A stretch of 64,000 nucleotides of DNA from Paraliobacillus ryukyuensis (GCF_003315295.1 NZ_QNRI01000002.1:248001-312000), one strand, 5' to 3'; numbered from the stretch's first letter, positions 46,102 to 56,497 are shown. Notes: generated from the letters alone by a model not told the origin. Numbers and translations: made by a program.

Positions 46102-48096
46102 TTACTCCTGCGTTCGATGACGTGAGCAATATGTTCTAGGCTCTGTTCCTTTTACAAAATACATCAAGCGACTGGTATCACAGTAAGGTGTGGCCAACCC
46201 ACCGCTAATGGGATCAACATAAGCAGCAATAATCCCAGAAGGAGCAATAAAATTACTCGGTTCTTTATTCGAATGAATGGCTTCCATCATACTTGCCCAG
46301 ATTTCTTTAGCGGCATGTTTATCTTTTGTTTTGGTTAATGCTTGATTATCATCATAGCCAGTCCAAACGCCTGTTACTAAATCTGTACTAAATCCAATCA
46401 TCCAACTGTCGGATGCAGTTGTACCAGATTTTCCAGCATATGTGTGATGCAACGTAGGAGCAATTGACTCCCCTGTTACATGCATGTAGCCATTTAAATT
46501 ACTGTCAAACATCCCGGTCATTAACTGCGTTAAAATAAATGTAGCCTGTGGATCAAGCTCCTGTTTTAGGGTTGGTTTTTTGTGTTGATAGATTACTTCG
46601 CCATCTGCTGTTTCAATTTTTTCTACAGTATATGACGCTACCTCTTTCCCGCCATTAGCGAGCATGCTATAGGCAGAAACCATTTCTCTTACACTAACAG
46701 ATGCTGTTCCTAATGCTAACGAAGGTACGGCTTTCATCTCACTTGTTATGCCGAATTTTTTGGCAGACTTCACAAGTCGTGCAGGTGTAAGAAATAAATT
46801 GGTCTTCACAGCATAAATATTATCACTTACTGCTAATGCTTGTGCTAGGGTTATCTCCTTATCCGCGTAATATCCATTGAAATTACTAGGCTGATAGCTA
46901 GAACCATCATCCAGTATAAAAGTAGTTGGCTGACTACGCAAAGTAGTAGTGGCTGTATATCCGTTGCTTAAAGCAGCATAATATAAAAATGGCTTGAAAG
47001 TAGACCCAGCCATCCGTTTTGCTTGTGTCGCGCGGTTAAATTGACTTTTCTGATAATCAGCACCACCTATTAAAGCTTCAATCGCTCCATTGACCGGATT
47101 CATTGCAATAGCCCCAACTTGCATGTCAGTATCGTCGGGTAAATGCTCATTTTTCGCTTTTTCCAACTGATTTTGGGCAGCTATATCAAGGGTAGTAGTT
47201 ACATGAAAACCTGCAGTACGAATATTTTGCTCCTTCATTTGGAGGATCTCTTTTAATTCTTCCATGACCACATCTTGATAATAAGGTGCCAAGTTATGTT
47301 CATCTTTATTACTAGATTCCCTTATTTCAAGATGTTCATGAGTCGCTAAGAAATGTGCAGTTTCTGAAATTTCTCCTTGTTTATAAAGTAAATCAAGAAT
47401 GTTCTCTTGTCGTTGCTTGGCCTGATCCAAATGAAGGATAGGGGAGTAATCATTCGGTCGATTAGGAATGCCGACTAATAAGGAAGCTTCTGCAAGACTT
47501 AAGTCCGTATTTGCTTTTTGAAAATAAAACTGACTTGCTGCTTCAACCCCGTATATGCCATGCCCATAATAAATGGTATTCAAATATCCCTCTAAAATCG
47601 TGTCTTTATCGTAAAATAACTCTAAACGAAGGGCATAGAAAGCTTCTTTTAGTTTTCTACGCCATGTTTTTTCATGGGTTAGAAAAAGATTTCGAGCATA
47701 TTGTTGGGTAATGGTACTAGCGCCTTCTTCTAAAGAAACGGATTGAATGTTCTTTAGGCCAGCTGCAAGAATTCGTTTACTATCAAAACCATGATGATGG
47801 TAAAATCGTTTATCTTCTACTTGGACTGTCGTGTCAATAACATCAGGGTTAATGGCATCTAACTCGACCCACTCTCTTGTTTCCACCCCTTGCTCTTGAC
47901 CGATTTTTGTTCCATCAGCACTGTAGTAGGTGGTGTTTGCTGCCACATCCAAATCTGGCGGCCCTAGTATTAAAGCGTAGCAGTAAATGGTAATGATGCT
48001 ACCAACAATTCCGGAGAATAGTAATAAAAAACCATATAAAAAAAAGCGTAACGGCTTATGTTTAATCAGGCGAATCCAACGTCTCATTCGTTTCAT
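46102..48096 (-). CDS. pbpG: Class A penicillin-binding protein (PbpG/PBP2d-like)
   Basis: A 664-residue bifunctional peptidoglycan synthase. It has a cytoplasmic basic start, one membrane helix (about 14-38), a glycosyltransferase domain (EDKRFYHHHGFDSKRI with the catalytic Glu, and EGASTITQQYARNLFLT) and a transpeptidase domain with SxxK in STFKPFLYYAAL, SxN in SDN and the KSGTTA triad. In Bacillus the gene at this position, pbpG (ywhE), is made in the forespore and needed for spore germ wall synthesis together with pbpF. It lies divergent from speE, as expected. Confidence 0.92.
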   Translation of the reverse strand: MKRMRRWIRLIKHKPLRFFLYGFLLLFSGIVGSIITIYCYALILGPPDLDVAANTTYYSADGTKIGQEQGVETREWVELDAINPDVIDTTVQVEDKRFYHHHGFDSKRILAAGLKNIQSVSLEEGASTITQQYARNLFLTHEKTWRRKLKEAFYALRLELFYDKDTILEGYLNTIYYGHGIYGVEAASQFYFQKANTDLSLAEASLLVGIPNRPNDYSPILHLDQAKQRQENILDLLYKQGEISETAHFLATHEHLEIRESSNKDEHNLAPYYQDVVMEELKEILQMKEQNIRTAGFHVTTTLDIAAQNQLEKAKNEHLPDDTDMQVGAIAMNPVNGAIEALIGGADYQKSQFNRATQAKRMAGSTFKPFLYYAALSNGYTATTTLRSQPTTFILDDGSSYQPSNFNGYYADKEITLAQALAVSDNIYAVKTNLFLTPARLVKSAKKFGITSEMKAVPSLALGTASVSVREMVSAYSMLANGGKEVASYTVEKIETADGEVIYQHKKPTLKQELDPQATFILTQLMTGMFDSNLNGYMHVTGESIAPTLHHTYAGKSGTTASDSWMIGFSTDLVTGVWTGYDDNQALTKTKDKHAAKEIWASMMEAIHSNKEPSNFIAPSGIIAAYVDPISGGLATPYCDTSRLMYFVKGTEPRTYCSRHRTQE

Positions 48097-48308
48097 TCAC
48101 GTGTACCCCTTTAGATCTAGCTGTAATCGTAGTATCATTATGGCAAGAATTGTCGATAATTAAACCTAACGGGAATAGAAAGTTTTTTAGAAAAAACATG
48201 AAAAAGTATTGCTTTTTTTGCTATATTCTCTAAAATTAATTTGTTTCACACAAAAAAAGTCGCTTGTTAGCGATTAAATAGATCTGATAGATAAAGGAGA
48301 CAATCAAG

Positions 48309-49136
48309 ATGGATTTATGGTTTACGGAAAAACAAACAAAAGATTTTGGTATTACAGCTAAAATAAAACGTACCTTGCATACAGAGAAAACAGATTTTCA
48401 AGATTTAGATATGATAGAAACAAACGAATGGGGAAACATGCTAGTCTTAGACGGTATGGTAATGACGACGCAAAAAGATGAGTTTGTCTACCATGAAATG
48501 ATTAGCCATGTACCACTATTTACCCATCCCAATCCCCAAAATGTCCTTGTTGTTGGTGGAGGAGATGGCGGTGTAATTCGAGAAATTTTAAAACACCCAT
48601 CGGTCCAAAAAGCAGTATTAGTAGAAATAGATGGAAAAGTAATTGAATATTCTAAGCAGTACTTGCCTGAAATTGCTGGAAAATTAGAAGATCCTCGTGT
48701 GGAAGTAAAAGTGACAGATGGTTTCATGCATATTGCTGAAAGTGAAGATGCGTATGACATTATTTTAGTAGATTCAACCGAACCGGTAGGGCCAGCTGTA
48801 CAGTTGTTTTCTAAAGGTTTCTATGCAGGAATTTCAAAAGCGTTAAAAACGGATGGGGTATTTGTTGCCCAAACAGATAATCCATGGTTTAAAGCAGATC
48901 TTATTCAACAAGTGTACCAAGATGTAAAAGAAATTTTCCCGATTACTAAATTGTACACGGCAAATATTCCTACCTATCCAAGTGGACTATGGACATTTAC
49001 AATGGGAAGTAAAACACATCATCCTCTAGAGGTGAAACAAGATCGTTTTCACGAGATAGATACCAAGTATTACACAGAAGAGATTCACCAAGCTTGTTTT
49101 GCGTTACCAAAGTTTGTTAAAGATTTAACGAAATAA
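48309..49136 (+). CDS. speE: Spermidine synthase (polyamine aminopropyltransferase)
   Basis: A 275-residue enzyme that transfers an aminopropyl group from decarboxylated SAM to putrescine. The cofactor loop [20 protein letters not shown] and the catalytic-region [20 protein letters not shown] are diagnostic. It starts behind AAAGGAG and is followed 12 bases later by speB, so spermidine is made in one operon with putrescine, as in B. subtilis. Confidence 0.96.
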   Translation: MDLWFTEKQTKDFGITAKIKRTLHTEKTDFQDLDMIETNEWGNMLVLDGMVMTTQKDEFVYHEMISHVPLFTHPNPQNVLVVGGGDGGVIREILKHPSVQKAVLVEIDGKVIEYSKQYLPEIAGKLEDPRVEVKVTDGFMHIAESEDAYDIILVDSTEPVGPAVQLFSKGFYAGISKALKTDGVFVAQTDNPWFKADLIQQVYQDVKEIFPITKLYTANIPTYPSGLWTFTMGSKTHHPLEVKQDRFHEIDTKYYTEEIHQACFALPKFVKDLTK

Positions 49137-49148
49137 GGGGGAATAGAG

Positions 49149-50021
49149 ATGCGCTTTGATGAAGCTTACTCTGGAAAAGTATTTATTATGTCACGACCGA
49201 CATTTGAAGAATCAAAAGCAGTGATTTATGGCATGCCAATGGATTGGACCGTTAGCTTCCGCCCTGGTTCACGCTTTGGACCAAATCGAATTCGAGAAGC
49301 TTCTATTGGTTTAGAAGAATATAGCCCATATATGGACAAGCATATGGAAGAAGTGGCTTACTTTGATGCTGGTGATATGCCGTTACCATTCGGGAATCCG
49401 CAACGAAGCATTGAAGAAATCTATTCATACGTTAAACGTTTATTAGAACAAGAAAAATTTCCTTTAGGGCTAGGTGGCGAACATCTCGTTTCATGGCCAA
49501 TTTTTCAAGCCATGTATGAAAAATATCCTGATCTTAAAATTATTCATATCGATGCGCATGCTGACTTAAGAGAAGAATATGAGGGAGAAAAACTATCTCA
49601 TTCTACCCCAATTCGAAAAGCATGCGAATTAATTGGCCCAGAAAATGTCTACTCGTTTGGGATTCGATCTGGTATGCGTGAAGAGTTCCAGTATGCGAAA
49701 GATAGTGGAATGTACATGGCACGATATGAAGTAGCCAAACCCTTGGCAGAAGTTTTACCTTCGTTAGCCGGACAGTCGGTTTATGTAACCACCGATATTG
49801 ATGTCTTAGATCCTGCCTTTGCTCCAGGAACAGGTACTGCTGAAGCTGGAGGTATTAGTTCAAAAGAATTATTAGAAGCCATTCAATTAATTGCCAATTC
49901 GGATATAAATGTAGTTGGGGCAGACTTGGTAGAAGTTGCACCAAACTACGATCCAACTGAACAAACTACCATTGCTGCTAGTAAATTTGTCCGTGAAATG
50001 TTATTAGGTTGGGTAAAATAA
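49149..50021 (+). CDS. speB: Agmatinase
   Basis: A 290-residue ureohydrolase that converts agmatine to putrescine and urea. Mn2+ ligands are visible in GGEHLVSWP, IIHIDAHADLREEYEG and VTTDIDVLDPAFAPGTGTAE. Its length is standard. It supplies putrescine to SpeE, encoded just upstream. AAGGGGG lies upstream of the ATG. Confidence 0.96.
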   Translation: MRFDEAYSGKVFIMSRPTFEESKAVIYGMPMDWTVSFRPGSRFGPNRIREASIGLEEYSPYMDKHMEEVAYFDAGDMPLPFGNPQRSIEEIYSYVKRLLEQEKFPLGLGGEHLVSWPIFQAMYEKYPDLKIIHIDAHADLREEYEGEKLSHSTPIRKACELIGPENVYSFGIRSGMREEFQYAKDSGMYMARYEVAKPLAEVLPSLAGQSVYVTTDIDVLDPAFAPGTGTAEAGGISSKELLEAIQLIANSDINVVGADLVEVAPNYDPTEQTTIAASKFVREMLLGWVK

Positions 50022-50032
50022 AGAATGATTTT

Positions 50033-50070
50033 TGCGCTTTTGCTTAATAAAGTAGAAGCGCATTTTTCTT
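50033..50070 (+). terminator. Rho-independent terminator of speEB
   Basis: TGCGCTT (50033-50039) pairs with AAGCGCA (50056-50062), followed by a T-rich tail. Confidence 0.85.
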
Positions 50071-50187
50071 TATCACGTTTTTGTGATAAACTTTTACAAC
50101 AAAATGATAAAAAATCGACATAATCGCTTGTGTTTACGCACATTCATTTCTATACTAAAAGTTATGTAATGAAAAAGGGGATAGACG

Positions 50188-50625
50188 ATGAACGGAAACC
50201 AACTTCCTGTTTCGATACGATTAGTAACAGAAATTAGAGAACTAGGCGAAAAAGCTGTGACAGTTATAGAAGAGCCAGGAACTTTTCTCCAAAAAGGAAA
50301 TATTGCAGTACTAAAATTCATCGAACATCGAGAAGACGAAGAGACGATCGATTCGCTGATTACGATTTCAGAAGATAAAGTAAGTATTAAACGCACAGGT
50401 GCAGTAGACATGCACCAACAATTTAAAAAGAAGCAACGTACGGAAAATGTTTATCGACATGCTCACGGTACGATACATATGGAAACACATACCGATCAGA
50501 TTACGTATCAAGAACTAACTTCCCGTCAAGATGGGAAACTGTTTATAAGCTATACCACGAAATTAAATGGAGAAGGTAATCGCAGACATCGATTAACATT
50601 ACAATTCAAGGAGGCCCCACAATGA
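50188..50625 (+). CDS. ywiB: DUF1934 family beta-barrel protein YwiB
   Basis: A 145-residue protein of the DUF1934/YwiB family, predicted as a lipocalin-like beta barrel. The features [20 protein letters not shown] and [15 protein letters not shown] are typical. The ligand and role are unknown. The stop overlaps the argS start in an ATGA junction, so the two genes are translationally coupled, as in B. subtilis. AAAGGGG precedes the ATG. Confidence 0.9.
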   Translation: MNGNQLPVSIRLVTEIRELGEKAVTVIEEPGTFLQKGNIAVLKFIEHREDEETIDSLITISEDKVSIKRTGAVDMHQQFKKKQRTENVYRHAHGTIHMETHTDQITYQELTSRQDGKLFISYTTKLNGEGNRRHRLTLQFKEAPQ

Positions 50626-52292
50626 ACAGTGTGCAAGAAATTCAAGCAACATTAAAAAGTGAGATAAAGCAAGCGATTCTACAAGCGGAATTAGCAACAG
50701 AAGCAGAATTACCTGCGATTGAATTAGAAAAACCAAAAGAGAAATCACACGGTGATTATGCAACGAATATCGCGATGCAGCTTGCTCGCATTGCGAAAAA
50801 AGCACCGCGTCAAATCGCTGACGATATCATAGCCAAATTGGATCAACAAAAAGCATCCGTTTTAAATGTAGAAATCGCAGGTCCTGGCTTTATTAACTTT
50901 TTTATGGATAATAGTTATTTAACTGACTTAATTCCAGAGATCTTACATAAACAAGCTGACTACGGTAAATCCAATACTGGAAACAATCATAAAATTCAAG
51001 TGGAATTTGTTTCTGCCAATCCAACAGGTGATTTGCATTTAGGACATGCCCGTGGCGCATCCGTTGGTGACTCGCTATGTAATATTTTAGATGCAGCTGG
51101 CTATGACGTGGAGCGTGAGTATTACATTAATGATGCTGGTAACCAGATCAATAACCTTGCTGTCTCTGTAGAAGCTCGTTACATGCAAGCATTAGGCAAG
51201 GATTGGTCAATGCCAGAAGACGGTTATCATGGTAAAGATATCATTACCATTGGAAAAGATTTAGCGGATAAATACAGAGATGAATGGGCAAATAAATCAG
51301 AGCAAGAGCGTCTAGATTTCTTCCGTTCATATGGCTTAAAATATGAATTGAAAAAATTAGCTGCGGACTTAGAACAATTTGGCGTCACTTTTAATAATTG
51401 GTTCTCTGAAACTTCTCTATATGAAGATGGTAAAATTCAACCAGCTCTAAACGTATTAAATGAAAAAGGCTTCACCTATAATCAGGATGGGGCGACATGG
51501 TTCCGTACAACTGATTTCGGCGATGATAAAGATCGTGTGCTAATTAAAAATGACGGATCGTATACTTATTTAACACCAGATGTAGCCTATCACAAAAACA
51601 AATTGGATCGTGGTTTTGAGACCTTAATTAATATTTGGGGCGCTGATCACCATGGCTATATTCCAAGAATGCGTGCCGCTATTCAAGCTTTAGGTTATGA
51701 TGCGGATACATTAGAAGTGGAAATCATTCAAATGGTCAATTTATTCGAGAATGGCGAAAAAGTGAAGATGAGTAAACGTACAGGGAAAGCAGTTACTTTA
51801 AGAGAGCTAATGGAAGAAGTAGGTGTGGATGCGATGCGTTACTTCTTCGTCATGCGCTCCAGTGACTCTCACTTAGATTTTGATATGGATCTAGCGAAAT
51901 CAGAATCCAATGATAACCCTGTCTATTATGTGCAGTATGCCCATGCGCGTATTTGCACCATGCTGAAACAAGCAGAAGAAAAAGGATTTAGTTTTGATGA
52001 AAATATAAATGGAAGCTTATTAACTTCTGAAAAAGAAGAAGACCTATTAAAACAACTTGGTGCATTTCCACAAGTCGTAGCAGATGCAGCAACGAACCGT
52101 ACCCCGCACCGTGTTACGCAATATGTATTTGATTTAGCGGCTAATCTGCATAGTTTTTATAATGCGGAAAAAGTATTAGATGCTGATCATCCTGAACGAA
52201 CAAAAGCACGTCTCGCTTTAATGCAAGCCGTTCGCTACACATTGGTAAATGGATTACGTTTAATCGGTGTTTCTGCACCGGAAAGTATGTAA
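50622..52292 (+). CDS. argS: Arginyl-tRNA synthetase
   Basis: A 556-residue class I synthetase. It has an N-terminal Add-1 tRNA-binding domain (residues 1-110), the HIGH-type signature [17 protein letters not shown], a KMSKR loop ([16 protein letters not shown]) and a C-terminal anticodon-binding DALR domain ending [20 protein letters not shown]. It attaches arginine to tRNA-Arg. It is coupled to ywiB. No T-box leader is present upstream. A GAG-rich hairpin lies after the stop. Confidence 0.96.
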   Translation: MNSVQEIQATLKSEIKQAILQAELATEAELPAIELEKPKEKSHGDYATNIAMQLARIAKKAPRQIADDIIAKLDQQKASVLNVEIAGPGFINFFMDNSYLTDLIPEILHKQADYGKSNTGNNHKIQVEFVSANPTGDLHLGHARGASVGDSLCNILDAAGYDVEREYYINDAGNQINNLAVSVEARYMQALGKDWSMPEDGYHGKDIITIGKDLADKYRDEWANKSEQERLDFFRSYGLKYELKKLAADLEQFGVTFNNWFSETSLYEDGKIQPALNVLNEKGFTYNQDGATWFRTTDFGDDKDRVLIKNDGSYTYLTPDVAYHKNKLDRGFETLINIWGADHHGYIPRMRAAIQALGYDADTLEVEIIQMVNLFENGEKVKMSKRTGKAVTLRELMEEVGVDAMRYFFVMRSSDSHLDFDMDLAKSESNDNPVYYVQYAHARICTMLKQAEEKGFSFDENINGSLLTSEKEEDLLKQLGAFPQVVADAATNRTPHRVTQYVFDLAANLHSFYNAEKVLDADHPERTKARLALMQAVRYTLVNGLRLIGVSAPESM

Positions 52293-52306
52293 AACTAATA
52301 ATAAAC

Positions 52307-52343
52307 AAGGGAGTGTGCGACGTTTATCGTTTTACACTCCCTT
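52307..52343 (+). terminator. Hairpin after argS
   Basis: AAGGGAGTGT (52307-52316) is the exact complement of 52334-52343. The following T run is short, so it is a probable rather than a strong terminator. Confidence 0.7.
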
Positions 52344-52951
52344 CTATTAGCAATATACATCCTACATAGAATAGTTAATAGATGGTTTCTAACAGATCAT
52401 TTTCAAAGTATTCTATGTTCGCGCAATTTTATTATTTTCTTCATTCATATGAGCTCTCCCTGTGACAGTAGCAGATCCGTTCTTTTTACCATTGTCATAC
52501 TTTATATGAACTGAAAAGTTATATGTCTAATAAATATTCTATATAATAATAAACTCTCCCTTTTGAAATGTGGGATTTTTCATTTTTTAGCCGCTAAATA
52601 TGATAGCTTTCCTCTCCATTTATTCAGCAAATAAGCTTTCCAAAATGATAAAGCTCTCCACTTAATAGGTCTGTAGCTGATAGGCATACGATTATTCCCC
52701 TACATAAAAATTGCACTTTATTTTCGAGGCCTCTCCACTATTCTTTCCAGTTTAAAGCTTATGATAGATTATCTTAGATGTAGAAAAGCTTATCAAGCCG
52801 ATTCAAAACCAGAGGGAAAATGGACTTGATATAAAAAAGCAGAATTCCACTTTTTTTAAAAAAAGGCTCTTTCCACTTTGGACTGGAGGTGTTACACTAC
52901 TTCTTAATATTAAATTTCTGACAATGGAATTTTTGAAATGGGGGAGTAAGG
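52344..52951. other. Long AT-rich gap with scattered CTCTCC words
   Basis: About 600 bases without a supportable gene. A word similar to GCTCTCCACTT recurs at about 52450, 52555, 52611, 52652, 52730 and 52868, giving an irregular, roughly 40-140 base spacing. No ORF, tRNA or insertion sequence was recognised. It may be decayed coding DNA. Confidence 0.4.
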
Positions 52952-53737
52952 ATGATTCGAAAATTAACAAGCCAAGATGATCAGCAGGTACAAGCGTTAA
53001 TTCAACAAAAACCAGCTGAAAATTTGTTTATTATCGGCGATCTAGAAGCATTTGGGTACGAAGAAGAATTTCAAACTGTGTGGGGAGACTTCGATGACAA
53101 TCAGAATCTGCGAGCAGTGTTATTAAAATACGAAAAAAATTATCTCCCATTTTCACTTACGAATTTTGATGCGAAAGGTTTTGCGCAAATTATTAACGAA
53201 GACCAAAATGAGCCGATGCTTTCTGGTCTAAAGGAGGTTACTGTTGCTCTTGAACCATACTTAACGATTACATATGAAAAGAAACGAGAAATGTATTACG
53301 CAAAATGTACCTCAACCGCTGCTTTACCATCAGTAGATACGAGTATAGTAAAACAAATCACGTTGGATGATGTGGAGCGGTTAGGTGATTTTATAACATC
53401 AATTCCTGAGTTTGATGCGCTACAATACAATGCTGAAAATAAGCGCAGGAACCTGAAAAAAGGTGTGACAAGAGGTTATTATATCGAAGAAAAAGGTGCT
53501 ATCATCTCTTCTGCATCGACAACAGCAGAAAATAGCACCTCAGCTATGGTTGTTGCAGTTGCTACCGCCGTGGAACATCAACAAAAGGGATTAGCTACTG
53601 TTTGTTTAACAAGGCTTTGCTCCGATTTAATTACGGAAGGAAAACAATTGTGTATCTTCTATGATAATCCGAATGCGGGTAAACTGTATCGACGACTTGG
53701 TTTTGAAGAAATTGGCTTTTGGATGATGTATCGCTAA
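52952..53737 (+). CDS. GNAT family N-acetyltransferase
   Basis: A 261-residue protein. The C-terminal half (about 130-261) is a GNAT domain with the acetyl-CoA loop VEHQQKGLATVCLTRLCSDL and the final strand GKLYRRLGFEEIGFWMM. The N-terminal half is the less conserved partner domain (MIRKLTSQDDQQVQALIQQ, AENLFIIGDLEAFGYE) seen in two-domain GNAT proteins of Bacilli. The substrate cannot be told. GGGGGAG lies upstream of the ATG. It is convergent with the PLD gene, nine bases from its stop. Confidence 0.87.
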   Translation: MIRKLTSQDDQQVQALIQQKPAENLFIIGDLEAFGYEEEFQTVWGDFDDNQNLRAVLLKYEKNYLPFSLTNFDAKGFAQIINEDQNEPMLSGLKEVTVALEPYLTITYEKKREMYYAKCTSTAALPSVDTSIVKQITLDDVERLGDFITSIPEFDALQYNAENKRRNLKKGVTRGYYIEEKGAIISSASTTAENSTSAMVVAVATAVEHQQKGLATVCLTRLCSDLITEGKQLCIFYDNPNAGKLYRRLGFEEIGFWMMYR

Positions 53738-53745
53738 TGTAACTG

Positions 53746-54927
53746 TTACAAAAAAGGCCTGATCATTCGACTAAATACACTTGAGATTTTGGTTGGTAAA
53801 GGTATTTTTTTTAGACTTTGCTCTGTTAGTAAAGAACTATCGGCTTTATCCATGGCAAGGGAATGTTTAATCGAAGCGAGCAGGTCATCTTGTTCAGTGA
53901 CAAGATTAATTTCTTGATTATATAGAAAGCTACGTTGATCAAAGTTGGCTGTTCCAATATCACACCATGTTTCGTCAATCAGCAATACTTTAGTATGATA
54001 AAATCCATTTCTATAATAATAAATGGATGCACCTTGTTGGATTAGTTTCTTGAAAAATGGCAAAGCCGCTCCTTTTACGAAAGGGTGATCGGCTTTTTTT
54101 GGTACCAAAATAGTCAAGCCTACGCCACGGCGTAAAGCGGTCATTAACGAAGAAAAAATTCGTTTTGTTGGGATAAAATAAGGAGAAGCGATCGTGATGG
54201 AATTACTCGCTTGATTGATCCACTCGATCACGTTTTCTTCCAATTGGCCTGCTTCTGTTATTGTTAATGTACAAGCGATTCGATGTTCACTTTGTGACTT
54301 GGGCTTTGGTTGTTGGGTGTGATCCCAATCGTAATTAAAGGTTTGGTTAATTGCATCTGTGCATGTATCATCCTGCATTCGCAGATGATAGTCACGCCAG
54401 TGTCCTAATTTGTGATCATTCCCAAGATATTCTTTCCCAATATTAAAGCCACCAAAGTACGTGATCTCATCGTCGATTACCGTAACTTTACGATGATTGC
54501 GCTGATTTAAACGGTAAAAGAAAAAAGGAAGTTTCGGGGGATTAGCTTTTTTCACAAGCACACCAGTTTGTTTTAACTGCTTGATATATTTTCTTTTTAC
54601 TTTAAAACAGCCAATCCAATCCATTAATAAATATACCTGAATCCCAGCCATTGCTTTTTCTTGTAAAAGGTTAAAAAATTTCTGGCTAACGGAATCATTC
54701 TCAATAATAAAAAAAGAGATCTTGATCGAACGCTTTGCGTGCAGAATATCCTCAAATAGCACATCATAAAACACGTTGCCTTCGGTGATTAATTGCCATT
54801 CACGTAATGAACTGGTATTTGCAGAGAAAACAGGCGCCTGTTTACGCATCATTTTATCTCCGATTTTAAAATCAAGCCATATCCCTAATGCTAAAATAAT
54901 TAAAGTAAGTAGAATGCCTATCCGCAT
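53746..54927 (-). CDS. Phospholipase D-like protein, short cardiolipin synthase type (YwiE-like)
   Basis: A 393-residue protein with one N-terminal membrane segment (residues 3-18) and two HKD motifs (NQRNHRKVTVIDDEITYFGG and FYHTKVLLIDETWCDIGTAN), so both catalytic half-sites are intact. It is shorter than the Cls at 7341-8780, which has two helices. Bacillus has a minor cardiolipin synthase, YwiE, in this part of the chromosome, so a second or condition-specific cardiolipin synthase is likely. AAAGGAG precedes the ATG. It is divergent from the P-loop kinase gene. Confidence 0.87.
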   Translation of the reverse strand: MRIGILLTLIILALGIWLDFKIGDKMMRKQAPVFSANTSSLREWQLITEGNVFYDVLFEDILHAKRSIKISFFIIENDSVSQKFFNLLQEKAMAGIQVYLLMDWIGCFKVKRKYIKQLKQTGVLVKKANPPKLPFFFYRLNQRNHRKVTVIDDEITYFGGFNIGKEYLGNDHKLGHWRDYHLRMQDDTCTDAINQTFNYDWDHTQQPKPKSQSEHRIACTLTITEAGQLEENVIEWINQASNSITIASPYFIPTKRIFSSLMTALRRGVGLTILVPKKADHPFVKGAALPFFKKLIQQGASIYYYRNGFYHTKVLLIDETWCDIGTANFDQRSFLYNQEINLVTEQDDLLASIKHSLAMDKADSSLLTEQSLKKIPLPTKISSVFSRMIRPFL

Positions 54928-55054
54928 AGTAATGCTCCTTTACAATGTATCTTCTCTAGTTTTCCCGAGAAGCTAAAAATTATAAAAGGCATGATTTTTA
55001 CGTGCGAATGCGTTACCATTATAAATAAGATGAAAAATGGGAGAGGTGGCAAAC

Positions 55055-55642
55055 ATGCAAAGGTTAGTGTTTTTTGTAGGCGTAGCCGGAACAGGAAAGA
55101 CCACAGTTGCGAAAGAAATTGCTAAACAAATACCATGTGCATTTTTAGACCGTGATACAGTTGGTGGAAGGTTTGTTGAACGGTTTTTAGAAAAAGAAGG
55201 TCTGGATAAAAATGATCGAGATTCTGCGTTCTATAAAGATAATTTACGTGATCTAGAATATGATACAACGACAGATATTTGTATGGAAAACTTAGCAGCA
55301 GGTCAAAATGTATTTATGATTTCCCCTTTTACTGCTGAATTAAAAAATCCACAATGGATAGAAAATGTATTAAATCAAAGTGGAAAAACAAAGCAAGAAG
55401 TAGATGTTAAAGTCATCGCTGTTACACTTGAAGATATTAAAACGCAAAGGGAGCGAATAGAAGAGCGTGGGACAATTCGCGACACGTGGAAATTAGAAAA
55501 CTGGGATAGTTATGAAACACGCGTGAATTTTGTTCCAACGATTAATTGGGATATACCTGAATCGAGTATCCGTATTTTCGATAATTCAGGTGATCTATCT
55601 GAACAAAAGGTGTCAGAGCTAGTTCATTTTATTCAAGCATAA
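55055..55642 (+). CDS. P-loop kinase-like protein (AAA/nucleoside kinase fold)
   Basis: A 195-residue protein with Walker A GVAGTGKTT at residues 9-17, a conserved FLDRDTVGGRF acidic segment and a lid-like region with arginines (RERIEERGTIRDTWK). This is the layout of gluconate-, shikimate- or chloramphenicol-kinase-like proteins. The substrate is unknown. The ATG at 55055 was chosen because GAGAGGTGG lies just upstream; the earlier ATG at 55037 would put that site inside the gene. It precedes rpoE by about 140 bases. Confidence 0.8.
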   Translation: MQRLVFFVGVAGTGKTTVAKEIAKQIPCAFLDRDTVGGRFVERFLEKEGLDKNDRDSAFYKDNLRDLEYDTTTDICMENLAAGQNVFMISPFTAELKNPQWIENVLNQSGKTKQEVDVKVIAVTLEDIKTQRERIEERGTIRDTWKLENWDSYETRVNFVPTINWDIPESSIRIFDNSGDLSEQKVSELVHFIQA

Positions 55643-55784
55643 TCCCACTTTGCAAGGTGCAGATATTGCAATTTAGTTTTTGTACCCATATAATGTATTG
55701 GAGTAACGAAATTTGTTCATGTATAAGGTGAATAACTTCATACATAATCCTAGATAAATAAACAATAGAGGGAGTGCTTTGACG

Positions 55785-56360
55785 GTGAGCTTGGATAATT
55801 TAAGCCGCGAAGAATTACAGGAACTTTCAATGATTGATATCGCTAGTATGATACTACACGAAGAGAAAAAAGCAATCACCTATCAAGATATATATCAAAA
55901 GGTAGTTGAATTGAAACAGTTTAATGATGTAGAGCAAGCAGAAAATCTTGCGCAATTCTACACAGATTTAAATACTGATGGACGTTTTCTAAGTGTTGGG
56001 TCAGGACTTTGGGGTTTGCGTGACTGGTACCCAGTGGAACAAATCGAAGAAGAAGTAACAGGCGTTCAAAAGAAAAAGAAGAAAAAGAAAAAAACGACTA
56101 CTAAAAAAGCGAAAAAAGAAGAGAAATATACAGATACAGATAATGATATTACCGAAGAAGAATTGGACTTCGATCAATCTAATTTTGATGATGAAGACGA
56201 CACGTTTGATAGTTCAAGCAGTGAATCTGCTGAAGATGAAGATTTTGATCAAGACTTCGATGACTTTGACGATGAAAGTCTTGATGATGATTATGAAGAC
56301 GATGAAGACGATCAAGATTACGATGAGGAAGATGATGATTCAGAAGAGGAAAACAAATAA
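55785..56360 (+). CDS. rpoE: DNA-directed RNA polymerase delta subunit
   Basis: About 191 residues. The N-terminal HARE-HTH domain (residues 1-90, SREELQELSMIDIASMILHE and DGRFLSVGSGLWGLRDWYP) binds RNA polymerase. A lysine tract of about 20 residues (K repeated, then TTTKKAKK) follows, and the rest is a disordered tail made almost only of Asp and Glu. The delta subunit speeds release of polymerase from nucleic acid and affects promoter selection. The start is uncertain: GTG at 55785 gives MSLDNL as in relatives; TTG at 55779 is closer to GAGGGAG. Confidence 0.93.
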   Translation: MSLDNLSREELQELSMIDIASMILHEEKKAITYQDIYQKVVELKQFNDVEQAENLAQFYTDLNTDGRFLSVGSGLWGLRDWYPVEQIEEEVTGVQKKKKKKKKTTTKKAKKEEKYTDTDNDITEEELDFDQSNFDDEDDTFDSSSSESAEDEDFDQDFDDFDDESLDDDYEDDEDDQDYDEEDDDSEEENK

Positions 56361-56397
56361 GGAACTATGCCAGTCCTGTTTAAGCTCAAATTAACAC

Positions 56398-56436
56398 TTG
56401 ACTTTCAAATGTGTAATGGGTAAAATCTTATTTGGG
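56398..56436 (+). promoter_or_regulatory. pyrG promoter with GGG initiation site
   Basis: TTGACT (56398-56403) and TAAAAT (56421-56426) are 17 bases apart, and GGGCTC starts seven bases later (56434). In B. subtilis pyrG the same GGGCTC start allows extra G residues to be added when CTP is low (known mechanism). Confidence 0.88.
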
Positions 56437-56464
56437 CTCTATTATTTAATTTATATTAGAATAA

Positions 56465-56497
56465 ACGTCCCCCTATGCGTAGGGGGACGTTTTTTAT
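56465..56497 (+). promoter_or_regulatory. pyrG leader attenuator hairpin
   Basis: ACGTCCCCCTA (56465-56475) pairs with TAGGGGGACGT (56480-56490), followed by TTTTTTATTTTTTT. The C-rich 5' strand could pair with a poly-G 5' end made by slippage at the start site, which would prevent the terminator. It is about 30 bases from the GGG start. Confidence 0.88.

Noticed and set aside
50160-50190. T-box leader for the ywiB-argS operon
   Set aside because: The gap before ywiB is only about 165 bases and partly taken by the speEB terminator; no T-box sequence (TGGNACCGCG-like) is present.
52293-52951. A second tRNA or small RNA gene after argS
   Set aside because: No T-arm, D-arm or acceptor pairing could be found on either strand.
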